This document shows, piece by piece, positions 26,078 to 36,777 of a stretch of 64,000 nt of DNA. The notes beneath the pieces are model-generated. The model ran no database searches. It was not told where the DNA came from and worked only from the letters and a program-made list of their open reading frames with translations. This stretch comes from a bacterium (GTDB taxonomy: Bacteria > Armatimonadota > Abditibacteriia > Abditibacteriales > Abditibacteriaceae), in contig SDZD01000001.1 in NCBI GenBank assembly GCA_004172935.1, positions 62,001 to 126,000 on the forward strand, given 5' to 3'. Position 1 is the first letter of the stretch. Each line of letters opens with the position of its first letter. Made by a program: the position numbers and the translations under genes.

Positions 26078-29000
26078 TTAGTTTTTGCCTTGAGCGCGGC
26101 GTTGGGCGCGGTTCAGGGATTCGCGGTTGATGAGAGCGTTGCCGTGGACTTCGATGTTGCCTTCGTCGCCATCGTTGGCGTCTTTGGCGAGTTGGACACC
26201 GTCGTCTACTCCGTCATCGAAGGGGAGCATCTGCAAGAGGCGGCCTTCTTCCATTTCGTCGTAGGACATGGTTGGGTCTTCGTTTTCGAAGTCGGGCATG
26301 TCGTAGGAGAAGATGGATTCGGTGACTTCGCGGCGGATTTCGCCGAGCATCTTCTGGAACAGCGAGAAGCCTTCCTGACGGTAAACGCCAATGGGTTCTT
26401 TCTGCGCGTATCCCTGTTGCCAGATGGCGTCGCGCAAATAATCCATTTCGGCTAGGTGTTCGGTCCAGTGCGAGTCGATGGACTTCATGACCTGCCAGCG
26501 CTCCAAGCCGCGCACGGTGTCGGTGCCGACAGCATTTTCGCGTTCCTCGTAGAGTTTTTCAACGACTTCGTACAAGGTACGGCCATCTCTGCCGCCCAAG
26601 ATGAGGTCGTACTGCTCGTTGCCGAGGCTGTTGCCGGGGCGCTCTGTCCAGAGGGCGCCTTCGAGATCGGCTTCGTTGAGTTGCGAACGCACGGTGGTAA
26701 GTCCGAACAAACGGCCCATAGCAACCCACAATTTGTGGGTATCCCACTCGTCGGGGCGCACATCGCGGGGGCAATGCTTCTGCGCTTCGGCGATGGCAGC
26801 TTTTTGCGCCATTTCCAGAACGGTGTCGCGGATGTCCTCGCCTTGTAGGGCGCGGCGGCGTTCGCGGTAGATGACCTCGCGCTGCACGTTCATAACGTCG
26901 TCGTATTGCAACGTTTGCTTGCGACCTTCGAAGTGGTTCAATTCCACTTTCTTCTGGGCGCGAGCAATCGAGGCGGTAATCATCTTGGCTTCGACTGGCT
27001 CATCTTCATCCCAGCCGCCGAGCAAGAAGCCGCCGCGAGTACCGAACAAGCGCCATAGTTCGTCATCGAGCGAGATGTAGAAGCGCGATGTGCCGGGGTC
27101 GCCCTGACGACCAGCGCGACCTCGCAACTGGTTGTCGATACGGCGCGACTCGTGGCGCTCGGTGCCGATGATGTGAAGACCACCGTGTTCGGTGACTTCG
27201 TCGCGCTCGCTGGTGTGGGCGATGTCTTCGGGACGGGCCTCCGATTCGAGAACGATGTCGGCGCTTTGACCAGCAACTCCGGTTTCGATGCTGATGACGG
27301 TGAGTTCATCGACTTCGGCTAAGTCAGCAGAGGCGGTTTCGGCGACAGCTGGAAGCTGCGGCACTTCGGCCAACGTCTTTTCGAGCCACGCTTCGTCGGC
27401 GAAGTGGGCAACCCACGGAGCGACGTTTTGCAGGGCGCCGAAGACCTGTTCGGGTTCGTTGCCGAACTCTTTGGCAGCGGCCACAACGGTTGGTTTGATG
27501 GCTTCGAGCAAGCGCGCGAGGGTGTAGTGATAGACGATAACGTCGATTTGCTGCACCGAGGCGACGCCGTTCTCATCTTGAACCTGCGCCATCATTTGCG
27601 CCTGGAAAGCGTCGTTTTCGCCGACGATACCCAAGCCCGACAGTTCGTGGTGCAGCCATTCGGGTTCGAGGAACGGTGCCTGACCGATCATCTGGGCCAT
27701 TTCGCCAAGGATGACGAGGTTAGGCAACTCGAAAGCGATGAACTCGCGGCGACGCTCTGGCATGGCCCAACCCTTGATTTTCAAGGTGACCATTTTCGGG
27801 TTGAGACGCAGATGAACGTTCATCTGGTCTTGTAAGCCCTGCTGCATCTCCTCGGTGCCCTCGAATGGCGAGGCATTGGAGACGGCGCCCCACTCGCTGA
27901 GACGAGCGCGCAACCATGCTGCGCCGGGGAAGTTTTCCAAGCCCATCGCAGTGGCGATAGCCCACTCGTTGGTTTCGATGGTGTCGCTTTCGAGGTCGCC
28001 CAAACGGTCGCGGGCGGCGTCCGAGTTGGGAACATTGAGTTCCTGCAAACGAGTTTGAACCCACTGTGGAGTGACGACTTCGAGGTTAGCTGCGAGAGCT
28101 TCAGGCTGAAGTCCGGCGCCAGCAACAACGAGTTCGAGCAACTGACGGTCGAGGTCTACCATATTGGGCAGAACTTCGAGGAGTCGTTCGCACGCCTGAG
28201 CCGAGAAGGCCAGAGGCTGAGCGAGCGACATCATAAGGGCCAACTGTTCGCCAGTGCGGCCCATGTCGGCGCCACCAGCGTTTTCGGAGCCATGATCCTG
28301 AGCGGGCAAGCCGTTCTCCAAGAAGGCAGCGACCATCACCGGGTCGTAATCACGACCCATCAGCTGGGATAGGTGCGTGGTGAAAGCCGGAAGGATTTCA
28401 GGCGAGGTGGGCATGGCGTCGATGGGCAACTTGTCGAGCAAGTTGAAACGACGGGCACGCGAACGAACACGGTTGCCGAAGTCAGAAGCCGTGAGGTCAC
28501 TACCAAGGGCATCGCGGATTTCTTTGGCTGCTTGTCCGGTGAGCGCCTTGTTCTTTTCCATCTCATCCACCGATTTTTGCAGCGTGGTGGCCCAGGCGAG
28601 GGTTTGCAGCGCGTCGGGTGACAGGCGAGAAACCATCTTCTGAGTCGCTTCGCCGTTGCGCGAGCGGACGTGAACGCCCTTGCCCTCGACCTGACGGGCA
28701 AGCATCTGCATGGTGATAACGCGCCAACGCGATTCGCCATCCAAGCTACCGCCGAGAATAATGTCAACGCCACGTCCGGCCATGTTGGTGGCGATGGTGA
28801 CAGCACCGGGACGGGCGGCTTCGGCGATGATACGCGCCTCGTTGCGGTGGTTTTTGGCGTTCAAGACGTTGTGAGGCAAGCCCTGTTTGAGCGCGGTGAT
28901 GAGCAGTTCGCGGTCGGGGGTGCCGACGGTGAAGGCTGCCAACATCTTGTCAACGTTTTCGGGCGTCGTGGGGTCGGGGTTGATACCGATTTGCTTCGCC

Positions 29001-32000
29001 AAGCCCTTGACCTGAACCGGGTTGATACCCAAAATGGGGCCGCGCACAAAACCGATGAGCTGAGCTTTGTCGGCTTCGGGAACCGATTTGTCGCCATTGA
29101 GTTGCTCTTTGATGAGGTAGGCAAGAACGAGAGTCTGCAGGCTGGCGGCGCTGAGACGGCGGGCCATCTGTTCGCTCATTTCGACCGAACGAGTACCAAC
29201 CAGAACGGGCTGTCCGGCGCAGTGATGCTCTAAAACGTCGAAGGAGATGGCGCGCCATTTGGCTTCGGAGGTTTTATAAACGACATCGGGGGCGTCCTTA
29301 CGACGAATGACTTTGTTCGTCGGGACGGTGACGACTTCCATACCGTAGGTTTTGGCGAACTCGGTTTCTTCGGTTTTCGCCGTACCCGTCAGACCAGAAA
29401 TCTTGTTGTAGAGACGGAAGTAGTTCTGAATCGTGATGGTCGCGACCGTCTGCGATTCGATTTGGACTTCGAGGTTGTGCTTGGCTTCGAGAGCTTCATG
29501 CAAACCTTCGGAGAAGCGGCGGCCTGGCATGGTGCGACCAGTGAATTCGTCAACGATGACGATGCCCTGTTTGCCGGACTCTTCGCGACCGATAACGTAG
29601 TTAACGTTGTACTCGAAGAGGGCGTGGGCTTTGATGGACTGGTCGAGAACGGGCTGGACTTCCTGCAACTTCGATTCGGCGAGGCGACGACGACGCTCGG
29701 CGGGCAAGCGCAAGACACGGTCGATGGTGGCGGTGAGCGATTCGTCGCCGCTTTCAACCTGCGCGCGCTGCGCCAATACGGCTTCCTCTTCGGTGAGGAT
29801 GTCGGCCTGCAACAGGGTTTCGAGGAAGTTTTCTGGGTCGGAAAAGATGGGATTGGCCGCTTCGCGCTCGGCGACGAGGGTCCCCATGTCGGTGAGAGCA
29901 GCGGTACGACGCTTCTCATCTTTTTCAGCGAGCCATCCAAGGTTTTTCACAACGCGCTTGTAGTCTTCGAATGGGAGTACTTCGAGCGAGCGGCGAACCA
30001 AGCGCTGCAAGGAACGAGCGAGCTGGTCGTTCGATTTGCCGACGTATTCGCTGCTCTTGAGGCTGCGAACCACGTCTTTAGCCATCGGGATACGGCGCTT
30101 CACTTCTTCGGTGAAGGCGGCGGCGTTCTCGTCGGTGAGCAGCGGTTCGAGATAACGAGCCACGATGTCGGCGGACAGTACGCCTAAAATGGCACGGTCG
30201 AGAGCGCCCGCGATGGGCTTCGCCAACAAGTCGCCGAGAGCATCGTGGGCGTCGCCGGAGATTTCGAGGGCTTTCTCGATTTGCTCAACCAATTTGGCGT
30301 TGGAATCGGCTTTGAATTTATCCCATGCGGTGCCGTAATCTTCGACAGCTTTGGCGAGTGGCGCGATCTGTGACGAAGTCGTCAGTTGAGAGGCCACGAA
30401 GTCATCCAAACCGGAAGCACCGAAGTCGCCGTCTTCGACAGCGTGTTGAACGGCGGTTTTCGATTCGTCGGGCAACGGAACGAGGCCATTGATTTTGTCA
30501 ACGAAAGCGATAGCCTGTTCCTGACGCCATGTTTGGAGACGGGCGGCAGCATCGGTGGCGATGGCCGAAAGTTCGCCGCCATCACCGGGCAAGTCGCGCA
30601 CGGCAGCGACCAAACGGTCAGCGACGGAGTTTTGGCGTCCGCCTTCGGCGAGAAGCGAGACCAAGACTTTGTTGGCTTCGCGCGGCATCTCTTCGACCCA
30701 CTGCGACATTTCCTCGACCATGTGGGCCGCGATGGTCTCGTAGGCTTTGTTCTGGTCGCGCTGCAACTGGCTGGCAGCTTTGACGGCTTGCGAGAAGGGG
30801 CCGCTCTTGCTGAGTTCTTTTTGCAGAGCAGTTTGAATGGCGGCGGCGTCTTCGCCATTCTGGGCGAGTTTGGCGACCGACTTACTCTGTCCGAGGGCCG
30901 ATTCCAGCTTCTGCGCCTGCTCGCCAAGGAATTTGGTGCGATTGGTGTTGTATTCGGCGGTGAGAGTCGAGATTTGACGGGCAGCGTCACCACGATTGTC
31001 TTCGATGGTTCGCACCAATTCGGAACGCAATTCTTCGCGGCTAAGCGGCAACTTGACGGCGTTCCATAGCGCTTCGAGCGACTCGAACGGCAGGAGCGAA
31101 TTCTGGGTCAAGGTTTCGAGAGCCGCCACGACTTTGCGCGCGCCCGCCACGTCGTTGGAAGTGCCGAGGGCATTATCTTTGAGAACCTTGTCGGCAGCCG
31201 ACAGGTTGCCGGGCTGTTCGAGCGCGGCCAACACGAAAGCATCGTGGCCGTTTTGCAGGGCGCCCGCAACAGCGTAAACGGATTCGGTATCAATCAACTC
31301 GCGGTTAATCATCTCGTCAGCAATGATTTGCGAGACGGTTTCGGCTTTGTTGGCGGAATCGGTGATTTGCGCTTCGAGGTCGATGGCGGCGTCTTCGGGC
31401 AGGGTGAGGTCGTGGGCCAATAGAGCGGCGTTCCACTCGGAGTCCTGCGCGTCCATCCATGCCGTCTCGAAGGGAGCCAACATACGCTCGATTTCGGTGC
31501 GCCATGTTTCGTTAAGGCGCTTGGTATCAACCGAACGCAAGGCCATTTCTTCCAGCTTTTTCTTGCCTTCGGGCGAGATGAGTTTGTCGGTACTCATTTC
31601 ATCGGAGGCTTCGAGCAAACGCACAGCGTTAGACAAACGGGCGCTTTCTTCGCTCTGGAGGTAAGCGGAAATCAGATAGCCAGTCGCGAGAGAGAAGGCG
31701 CCTCGCGCGAGGATGGCTTCGGTGAGGCCCGCGATGTTGACCTTCGATTTGGTCGAATGCTCATCGATGAAGGTTTCGACTTCGCGGTCGGTAACGCCGG
31801 GCATAAGGATTTTCGCCACGCCGTCGCAGGTTTTGCTCATGGCCTGACGGCGCAAAGCGCGGTCGGTTTTGGCGACCTGAGCCGAGATGATGAGCGGGGT
31901 ACGCGCTTCGTCGATAAGGATGTTGTCAACTTCGTCGATGAGCGCATAAGAGAGGGGCTTTTGCACCATGTCTTCGGGGCCGCGCGCCATGTTGTCGCGC

Positions 32001-32725
32001 AGGTAGTCGAAGCCAAATTCCGAGTTGGTGCCGTAAAGGATGTCGGAGGCGTAGCATTCCTGACGCTGCCCAGCGTCCATGTCGTTCTGCAAGAAGGCGA
32101 CGGTGAGGCCCAGGAATTCATAGATTGGGCGCATCCAGTTAGCATCGCGCTCGGCTAGGTAGTCGTTAACGGTGACAACGTGAACGCCGCGTCCTGTGAG
32201 GGCGTTGAGGTATGCGGGAAGCGTCGCCACAAGGGTTTTACCTTCACCCGTGCGCATTTCGGCGATTTTGCCCTGGTGGAGTACCATGCCACCGATGAGC
32301 TGTACGTCAAAGTGGCGAAGACCGATGGTGCGGTCGCCTGCTTCGCGGCAGAGCGCGAAGGCTTCGGGCAAGATGAGGTCGAGGACTTCTTTCTCGGCGG
32401 CGAGGCGGGCGCGCACATAGCCATCAGTCCACGAGAACTGTGTGTCCAGTTCGAGCCATTCGAGATTCTGTTTCTTGAGGCGCGAGGTGACTTCTTCCTG
32501 AAACTTGGCGCGCAAAGCCATGCTGCGCTCCTTGAGTTCTTCGTCGGATAGGGCTTTGATTTCGTCGGCTTTAGCACCGATTTGCTCAACGATGGGGCGC
32601 AGCTTGGAGACTTCTTTTTCGTTCTTATCGAACAGTTTGGAGACAACGCCGAGGACGCCTTCAGCTTCTTGAGAAGAGCCGGAAATATCGGACTTAGAGC
32701 CGAACAACTTTTGCAAAAGTGACAT
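26078..32725 (-). CDS. secA: Giant SecA preprotein translocase ATPase, 2215 residues
   Basis: This ATP-driven motor pushes preproteins through SecYEG. Canonical parts are all present: Walker A MRTGEGKT (157-164), Walker [21 protein letters not shown] (262-281), [20 protein letters not shown] (1055-1074), [11 protein letters not shown], the second helicase core [15 protein letters not shown] (1312-1326) and [20 protein letters not shown] (1854-1873), and the scaffold/wing region [20 protein letters not shown]. Three insertions break these blocks: about 281-1020 (preprotein-binding domain side), 1187-1284, and 1327-1845. Typical SecA is 800-950 residues. The insertions are helical, acidic and alanine-rich, and continue one open frame. 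The zinc-binding CxC tail is absent, and the protein ends [12 protein letters not shown]. No Shine-Dalgarno precedes the ATG. Confidence 0.95.
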   Translation of the reverse strand: MSLLQKLFGSKSDISGSSQEAEGVLGVVSKLFDKNEKEVSKLRPIVEQIGAKADEIKALSDEELKERSMALRAKFQEEVTSRLKKQNLEWLELDTQFSWTDGYVRARLAAEKEVLDLILPEAFALCREAGDRTIGLRHFDVQLIGGMVLHQGKIAEMRTGEGKTLVATLPAYLNALTGRGVHVVTVNDYLAERDANWMRPIYEFLGLTVAFLQNDMDAGQRQECYASDILYGTNSEFGFDYLRDNMARGPEDMVQKPLSYALIDEVDNILIDEARTPLIISAQVAKTDRALRRQAMSKTCDGVAKILMPGVTDREVETFIDEHSTKSKVNIAGLTEAILARGAFSLATGYLISAYLQSEESARLSNAVRLLEASDEMSTDKLISPEGKKKLEEMALRSVDTKRLNETWRTEIERMLAPFETAWMDAQDSEWNAALLAHDLTLPEDAAIDLEAQITDSANKAETVSQIIADEMINRELIDTESVYAVAGALQNGHDAFVLAALEQPGNLSAADKVLKDNALGTSNDVAGARKVVAALETLTQNSLLPFESLEALWNAVKLPLSREELRSELVRTIEDNRGDAARQISTLTAEYNTNRTKFLGEQAQKLESALGQSKSVAKLAQNGEDAAAIQTALQKELSKSGPFSQAVKAASQLQRDQNKAYETIAAHMVEEMSQWVEEMPREANKVLVSLLAEGGRQNSVADRLVAAVRDLPGDGGELSAIATDAAARLQTWRQEQAIAFVDKINGLVPLPDESKTAVQHAVEDGDFGASGLDDFVASQLTTSSQIAPLAKAVEDYGTAWDKFKADSNAKLVEQIEKALEISGDAHDALGDLLAKPIAGALDRAILGVLSADIVARYLEPLLTDENAAAFTEEVKRRIPMAKDVVRSLKSSEYVGKSNDQLARSLQRLVRRSLEVLPFEDYKRVVKNLGWLAEKDEKRRTAALTDMGTLVAEREAANPIFSDPENFLETLLQADILTEEEAVLAQRAQVESGDESLTATIDRVLRLPAERRRRLAESKLQEVQPVLDQSIKAHALFEYNVNYVIGREESGKQGIVIVDEFTGRTMPGRRFSEGLHEALEAKHNLEVQIESQTVATITIQNYFRLYNKISGLTGTAKTEETEFAKTYGMEVVTVPTNKVIRRKDAPDVVYKTSEAKWRAISFDVLEHHCAGQPVLVGTRSVEMSEQMARRLSAASLQTLVLAYLIKEQLNGDKSVPEADKAQLIGFVRGPILGINPVQVKGLAKQIGINPDPTTPENVDKMLAAFTVGTPDRELLITALKQGLPHNVLNAKNHRNEARIIAEAARPGAVTIATNMAGRGVDIILGGSLDGESRWRVITMQMLARQVEGKGVHVRSRNGEATQKMVSRLSPDALQTLAWATTLQKSVDEMEKNKALTGQAAKEIRDALGSDLTASDFGNRVRSRARRFNLLDKLPIDAMPTSPEILPAFTTHLSQLMGRDYDPVMVAAFLENGLPAQDHGSENAGGADMGRTGEQLALMMSLAQPLAFSAQACERLLEVLPNMVDLDRQLLELVVAGAGLQPEALAANLEVVTPQWVQTRLQELNVPNSDAARDRLGDLESDTIETNEWAIATAMGLENFPGAAWLRARLSEWGAVSNASPFEGTEEMQQGLQDQMNVHLRLNPKMVTLKIKGWAMPERRREFIAFELPNLVILGEMAQMIGQAPFLEPEWLHHELSGLGIVGENDAFQAQMMAQVQDENGVASVQQIDVIVYHYTLARLLEAIKPTVVAAAKEFGNEPEQVFGALQNVAPWVAHFADEAWLEKTLAEVPQLPAVAETASADLAEVDELTVISIETGVAGQSADIVLESEARPEDIAHTSERDEVTEHGGLHIIGTERHESRRIDNQLRGRAGRQGDPGTSRFYISLDDELWRLFGTRGGFLLGGWDEDEPVEAKMITASIARAQKKVELNHFEGRKQTLQYDDVMNVQREVIYRERRRALQGEDIRDTVLEMAQKAAIAEAQKHCPRDVRPDEWDTHKLWVAMGRLFGLTTVRSQLNEADLEGALWTERPGNSLGNEQYDLILGGRDGRTLYEVVEKLYEERENAVGTDTVRGLERWQVMKSIDSHWTEHLAEMDYLRDAIWQQGYAQKEPIGVYRQEGFSLFQKMLGEIRREVTESIFSYDMPDFENEDPTMSYDEMEEGRLLQMLPFDDGVDDGVQLAKDANDGDEGNIEVHGNALINRESLNRAQRRAQGKN

Positions 32726-32757
32726 GATTTAATTAGAAGTTTTGAGTGATGAGATGC

Positions 32758-32808
32758 GAGTAGGCGGGGCAGCATCGGCGCGACAACGCCGATAGCATTC
32801 CGCTACTC
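32758..32808 (-). other. Two-tier hairpin in the secA leader
   Basis: An inner stem ATCGGCG/CGCCGAT (32774-32780 with 32787-32793) sits inside an outer stem (GAGTAG plus CGG at 32758-32767, pairing with CCGCTACTC at 32800-32808). It lies 33-83 bases upstream of the secA start and is not followed by T-residues on the minus strand. It could fold the secA leader RNA. Confidence 0.6.
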
Positions 32809-32919
32809 AGGAACACAGGCAATGAGGAAAGGTTTTGCGTGAAGAGGACACACGAATAGCGAATGGTAACGGCAGTTAGAGCCAGTTATGGAGGAGTGCT
32901 AGTCGTGGGTGGGTGAAAA

Positions 32920-32953
32920 GAAGCGGTGTCAGTCACCACGGCGAAACCGCTTC
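32920..32953 (-). terminator. Attenuator-like hairpin between the small ORF and secA
   Basis: On the minus strand GAAGCGGT and ACCGCTTC form an 8-bp stem with an 18-base loop, followed directly by TTTTC. It begins 30 bases after the stop of the small ORF, so it may terminate transcription ahead of secA unless something prevents folding. Confidence 0.5.
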
Positions 32954-32982
32954 ATGGGACTCTTCACACAAAACTCAAAACT

Positions 32983-33378
32983 TCAATTCAAACGAACGTT
33001 GGTGCTAACGCCTGACAGCTGCGCGACTTCAAAGGCCGACAAATTATGCGTTCGGCTGGCAGTGAGTCGTCTGGGTGTTTCAGGCGAGGTCGGGTGTTGG
33101 TAGGCGCCACAATGAGCCGTCGCATTGGATAGTAACGGCGTTTCATCGGGGGTTAAGTTTTCGGCTTCTAGATGTGTGGGCGCGCCCAGATGATGGGTGC
33201 GCGGCGCGTTGGCTTCGGCGCTGAGAAGCAGCAAAACCGCTTCATAAGGGTGAGCCGACGACGCGATGATGCTTTGGCTGGCGACTGGCATCGCCCAGAA
33301 CGCGAGCAACGCCGCGACTAAAAAGAGCGAAGCGTCGCCACGCTTCAAGCGTGCGAGTTGAGCCAAAAACGAAAACAT
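32983..33378 (-). CDS. Small signal-bearing protein upstream of secA (possible secM analogue)
   Basis: This 131-residue protein has an N-terminal membrane or signal segment (RGDASLFLVAALLAFWAMPV, after a basic start MFSFLAQLARLKR). A low-complexity polar body (THHLGAPTHLEAENLTPDET) follows, and the C-terminus reads AFEVAQLSGVSTNVRLN. It belongs to no family I know. Its position, strand and export signal directly ahead of secA, with two hairpins in the 257-bp gap, recall E. coli secM, which senses secretion by translational arrest. No known arrest motif (such as FxxxxWIxxxxGIRAGP or RAPP) is visible, so the analogy is positional only. Confidence 0.5.
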   Translation of the reverse strand: MFSFLAQLARLKRGDASLFLVAALLAFWAMPVASQSIIASSAHPYEAVLLLLSAEANAPRTHHLGAPTHLEAENLTPDETPLLSNATAHCGAYQHPTSPETPRRLTASRTHNLSAFEVAQLSGVSTNVRLN

Positions 33379-33494
33379 CTAAGCCGGAAAACTGCTGTTG
33401 ATTTTAACAGCGTCAGGCATAGACGACCGAAGGGCGTGCGAGGTTTTGTAGTTTTGAGAGCAAATTCGCGCGATTCCATCATCTATCTAACAGG

Positions 33495-33548
33495 GGTTAA
33501 TTACGTACAATCAGTCATTGTTGTGACAATAATTAACCAGGGAATAAG
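33495..33548. promoter_or_regulatory. Inverted repeat upstream of the prepilin-like gene
   Basis: GGTTAATTA (33495-33503) and TAATTAACC (33540-33548) are perfect 9-bp inverted half-sites 36 bp apart, in the 254-bp divergent gap between the small secA-leader ORF and the prepilin-like gene. They could be operator half-sites for one or both genes. No clear promoter was found. Confidence 0.4.
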
Positions 33549-33632
33549 GCATCCAAGGGCAGCCTAGGTTTCCTTTACATTACGCCAATGTGAATTTTTA
33601 GAGATGGAAAAATTAGAGGGTTCCCAAAGCCA

Positions 33633-34574
33633 ATGGAGGGGTTTACATTGTTATCGACAAGCCACTTGTCACATTATATGCATCATCGGGTATCTTCATT
33701 GAATCTTGCTCGTGGCGAAAGGAGCAGTTATCGCGCCTTCACACTTATCGAGCTTTTAGTTGTTATTGCTATTATAGCTATTCTGGCAGCGATCTTGTTC
33801 CCTGTGTTCGCACGCGCACGCGAAAACGCGCGTCGTGCTTCTTGCCAATCCAACTTGAAGCAGTTGGGCCTCGGCGTGCTGCAGTACGCGCAGGATTACG
33901 ACGAATATTACATGCCCGTTTACACCAACGCTGGCACAGGTACTTTGCCCAACCAGGCGTCACCTCCCACTCGCAGCTGGGTTGAGTTCGTATATCCCTA
34001 CACCAAGAGCCTTGAAATTTTGCGTTGCCCCAGCGACAGCGCGGCTCAGGGCACCCCTTACGCGATTCGCGAGTGGCGTACCCGCATGGGCTGGCCAACA
34101 ACACAGGCGATTCCCATCAACTATTCATATAGCCTGTATCTGGGCGGCGGCACGGGTTACACAGGCAACGTTGGCGATTTCCAGAAGCTTTCGGCCTTGC
34201 AGGCCCCCAGTAAAGTCATCATGATGTCGGATTCGGGCGCGACTCCCCCCTGGAAAGATACCCCTGCCCGTCCCGCTTCGACCCCACCCGAACAGTGGAC
34301 ACAGAAGTTGGCCACTGACAGCGTGACACCATCTCTCAAACATGGCTCCTACGTTTTATTGCACCCAAACACTGGCATTACAACGGCTTGGACAAACGCC
34401 AACTACGGAACGATTTACGCGCGCCACTTCAACACCTCGAACATTTTGTGGGCCGATGGTCACGTTAAGGCACAACGCCCTGAACAGATCATGAACGTGA
34501 CGGATATTCCATCCGAGTTCACCAACACACTCAACAGCTGCTTCAACCCGGCTGTCGGTTGCAACGGTTCGTAA
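33633..34574 (+). CDS. Prepilin-like (type II secretion/DUF1559-type) protein
   Basis: This 313-residue protein has a type IV prepilin leader: [20 protein letters not shown] with cleavage expected after Ala, then [20 protein letters not shown]. The body contains [20 protein letters not shown] and the H-X-G segment [16 protein letters not shown], as in large pseudopilin families of Armatimonadota, Planctomycetes and Verrucomicrobia. It may form a pseudopilus or be a surface protein. The ATG at 33633 gives a long leader of about 35 residues, and an ATG at 33678 is a plausible alternative. An A24 peptidase is encoded at 17049. Confidence 0.85.
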   Translation: MEGFTLLSTSHLSHYMHHRVSSLNLARGERSSYRAFTLIELLVVIAIIAILAAILFPVFARARENARRASCQSNLKQLGLGVLQYAQDYDEYYMPVYTNAGTGTLPNQASPPTRSWVEFVYPYTKSLEILRCPSDSAAQGTPYAIREWRTRMGWPTTQAIPINYSYSLYLGGGTGYTGNVGDFQKLSALQAPSKVIMMSDSGATPPWKDTPARPASTPPEQWTQKLATDSVTPSLKHGSYVLLHPNTGITTAWTNANYGTIYARHFNTSNILWADGHVKAQRPEQIMNVTDIPSEFTNTLNSCFNPAVGCNGS

Positions 34575-34611
34575 ACGAGCATCGAGCGCTAGACATTTAC
34601 GCTCCATTTGC

Positions 34612-34660
34612 ATAGATAAGGGGAAGCCGGGCATAAGCCCGGCTTCCCCTTATCTATTTG
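34612..34660 (+). terminator. Strong terminator after the prepilin-like gene
   Basis: A perfect 21-bp stem (34612-34632 and 34637-34657, arms ending GCCGGGC/GCCCGGC) has an ATAA loop and a short T-rich end. It is one of the longest hairpins in the window. Confidence 0.85.
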
Positions 34661-34748
34661 TGGAGGCCATCTGGTTTCAGGTTGCAGGCATGAGGCACTC
34701 AGGTGGCGAAAACGGATTATTGGGCGGAGCAGACTCGCCCCATTCATT

Positions 34749-36071
34749 ATGATGCGCCACATCGCCCTCACTGCCCTACTCCTTTCTCTGCCTGCTATCG
34801 CGTCGGCCTGTATGAATGACCGCGACTCAGATGCGCTCGTTATCGAGAATAAGCGCCTTCCCGATGTTATCCGTGTCGCGTCGGGGCGCTTCGAGCGCAA
34901 TCCACCGCGCTATTACAAAATGCGTGTAGCACGAGTGGAAAGCGAATTGAAGAGTAACCCTCGCCAATTTGGTTTGTATGATGACCTTGCTGTTGCGCAT
35001 GACCGTCTTGGGGACGATGAGACGGCAATAAAGGTGATGGCACAGAAAAGAGCTTTGCTTCCGGCCTACAATGCAGCGGACAAGGCGAACAAAGAGGCTT
35101 GGTATCGCTACTTCGCCAATGATGGGACGTTTCGGGCGCACCGCTTTTTACATGAAGGCGCGAAAGTCGAGCGGCTTGGGGAGATGAAGCAGGCGCGCGA
35201 GGAGATTAGGCGGGCCATTGAAATCAAGCCGAACGCGCATTTTGGGCGCGAGCCTGTGCAGTTAATGGTGATGGATTGGATTATCGCGCGGAAGCAGAAA
35301 GTAACCAAGAGGACATTAGGCGAATGGTTTGAGGTGAAAGATGGCTGGCATATCTTCTATGAAGGTGAAGGGCAACAAGGGAAATATATAGACAATGGCA
35401 CTCAGCTTTTAACGGATGAGGATTATGTCATCACTCATAAAGGGCACAAAGGAGATTCGCCACAACAGATTGACGCGAAGAATAAGCATCGGCGTGCGAC
35501 AGCGGAGGGATTAGCGGGATTGGTTGTTTTGGGGGCGGCCTGGAATAGCCCAGACGTGTTTGAGGCGCTGGCTCATGCCCTTGAGGTCAAAGACACCATC
35601 GCGTTACGGTATATGGTGTTATTGCGCTGCCGAGAGTCATTAGAAGGGAAGAAACCTTCGATGGCAGGGTTGACCATAAAGGGCGTTAATGAGGCACTTC
35701 GAGATAGCGAAGAGTTGGAAGAAGAGGGAGTTGGGCTGAACTTTCAAAACCAAAAATCACTTGACTCACTTTACCCACAATTACGCAAAGAAGCCGATGA
35801 ATGGGAGGCCAGTCGCGTTCGCTGGATGGAAGCAAAATTTGAGCAGGGGCAACATCCCGATACCAGCGCGAACTTCTGGCAAGGGTTTCAGGAAACAACA
35901 CCCCCTTCATTAGATGTGAAATGGTTTGATGAAGGTTTGAATAGAGATCGAAGCATTGCAATGGCGCTATTTGTCGGGATGCTGGTCATTTTTGCTGTAC
36001 CGATTCTGATTACCGTGTCGGTTGTGATTTATCTGCGTAGGCGGGCGGCACGTAACACTTCTCTGGCATGA
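34749..36071 (+). CDS. TPR-like membrane-anchored protein
   Basis: This 440-residue protein has a signal peptide (IALTALLLSLPAIASACMND). Tetratricopeptide-like helices (GLYDDLAVAHDRLGDDETAI; RLGEMKQAREEIRRAIEIKP) follow in residues 60-165, then a long soluble region. One C-terminal membrane helix (ALFVGMLVIFAVPILITVSV) ends in basic residues. It is probably exported and anchored with the body outside the cytoplasm. Its stop overlaps the start of the Mug gene (ATGA), so the two are translationally coupled. The function is not known. Confidence 0.7.
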   Translation: MMRHIALTALLLSLPAIASACMNDRDSDALVIENKRLPDVIRVASGRFERNPPRYYKMRVARVESELKSNPRQFGLYDDLAVAHDRLGDDETAIKVMAQKRALLPAYNAADKANKEAWYRYFANDGTFRAHRFLHEGAKVERLGEMKQAREEIRRAIEIKPNAHFGREPVQLMVMDWIIARKQKVTKRTLGEWFEVKDGWHIFYEGEGQQGKYIDNGTQLLTDEDYVITHKGHKGDSPQQIDAKNKHRRATAEGLAGLVVLGAAWNSPDVFEALAHALEVKDTIALRYMVLLRCRESLEGKKPSMAGLTIKGVNEALRDSEELEEEGVGLNFQNQKSLDSLYPQLRKEADEWEASRVRWMEAKFEQGQHPDTSANFWQGFQETTPPSLDVKWFDEGLNRDRSIAMALFVGMLVIFAVPILITVSVVIYLRRRAARNTSLA

Positions 36072-36613
36072 AAAAACCAACGCCCGACGAACTGGCTGCT
36101 GCTGCGGGGCAAACGATGGCAGATATTCTGGCGCCTGACCTGCGCGTCGTCTTTTGTGGCATCAACCCCAGCGTGTACTCGGTGGTCGTCGGACATCATT
36201 TCGCGCGTCCCGGCAACCGCTTCTGGCCGACATTGCACGCATCGGGTTTTACGCCGCGCCGATTTTCACCAGATGAAGATGGGAAGCTCATCGAACTGGG
36301 ATTGGGCATCACCAATGTCGCGGAGCCATCAAGTACGGCAGCAGCAGATTTATCGAACGAGCAAATTAAGGAAGGCGGCAAGATATTGCGCGCGAAAATA
36401 GAGAAGTTCGAGCCGAAGGTGCTGGCGGTTCTCGGCATCACGGCGTATCGGTTGGCCTTCGATGAGCCAAAAGCCAAGATGGGCCTTCAAGAAAAAACCG
36501 TCGGCAACACTCGTATCTGGGTACTGCCTAATCCTAGTGGGCTGAACGCCCACTATCACTTGCCACAGTTGGCCGAACTGTTCAAAGAATTGCGCGAGTG
36601 GGTCGAGGATTGA
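36068..36613 (+). CDS. mug: G/U mismatch-specific DNA glycosylase (Mug)
   Basis: This 181-residue repair enzyme removes uracil or thymine mispaired with guanine. The family's first motif CGINPSVYSVVVGHHFARPG with NRFWP and the second motif NPSGLNAHYHLPQL are both present, with LGLGITNVAEPSSTAAADLS between. The length is typical. It starts inside the stop codon of the TPR gene (overlap ATGA). Confidence 0.92.
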   Translation: MKKPTPDELAAAAGQTMADILAPDLRVVFCGINPSVYSVVVGHHFARPGNRFWPTLHASGFTPRRFSPDEDGKLIELGLGITNVAEPSSTAAADLSNEQIKEGGKILRAKIEKFEPKVLAVLGITAYRLAFDEPKAKMGLQEKTVGNTRIWVLPNPSGLNAHYHLPQLAELFKELREWVED

Positions 36614-36622
36614 GGGGAAGAG

Positions 36623-36727
36623 ATTAAACACAGAGAATACAGAGGAGCATAAGAATCACAGAGGGATTTTGGAGAGAGTTTGTGGCGATGCTTATTTGGT
36701 GATTTTTTAACCGCAGAGACGCAAAGG
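36623..36727. repeat. Two copies of an ACAGAG/GCAGAGACGC repeat
   Basis: TTAAACACAGAGAATACAGAGG (in two parts, near 36623-36665, ending CACAGAGGG) and TTAACCGCAGAGACGCAAAG (36707-36726) are variants of one purine-rich word. They sit in the 164-bp gap after mug. Similar words are scattered in many bacterial genomes. Confidence 0.5.
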
Positions 36728-36777
36728 TGTTTGAGGAAAGGCTTGAGAGGGGGAGATGATTTGGGTGGCATTAGTTT

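Noticed and set aside
29462..30187. Plus-strand open frame of 241 codons within secA
   Set aside because: It is antisense to a secA insertion. Its phenylalanine- and glycine-rich sequence has no domain.
26078..32725. Giant secA as an assembly artefact of fused genes
   Set aside because: The conserved SecA blocks are in the correct order with no extra helicase copy or alternative start between them, and the frame is open throughout, so a true single gene is the simpler reading.
32983..33378. Known arrest peptide in the ORF before secA
   Set aside because: I looked for SecM-, MifM-, VemP- and RAPP-like motifs near its C-terminus and found none, so I did not name it secM.
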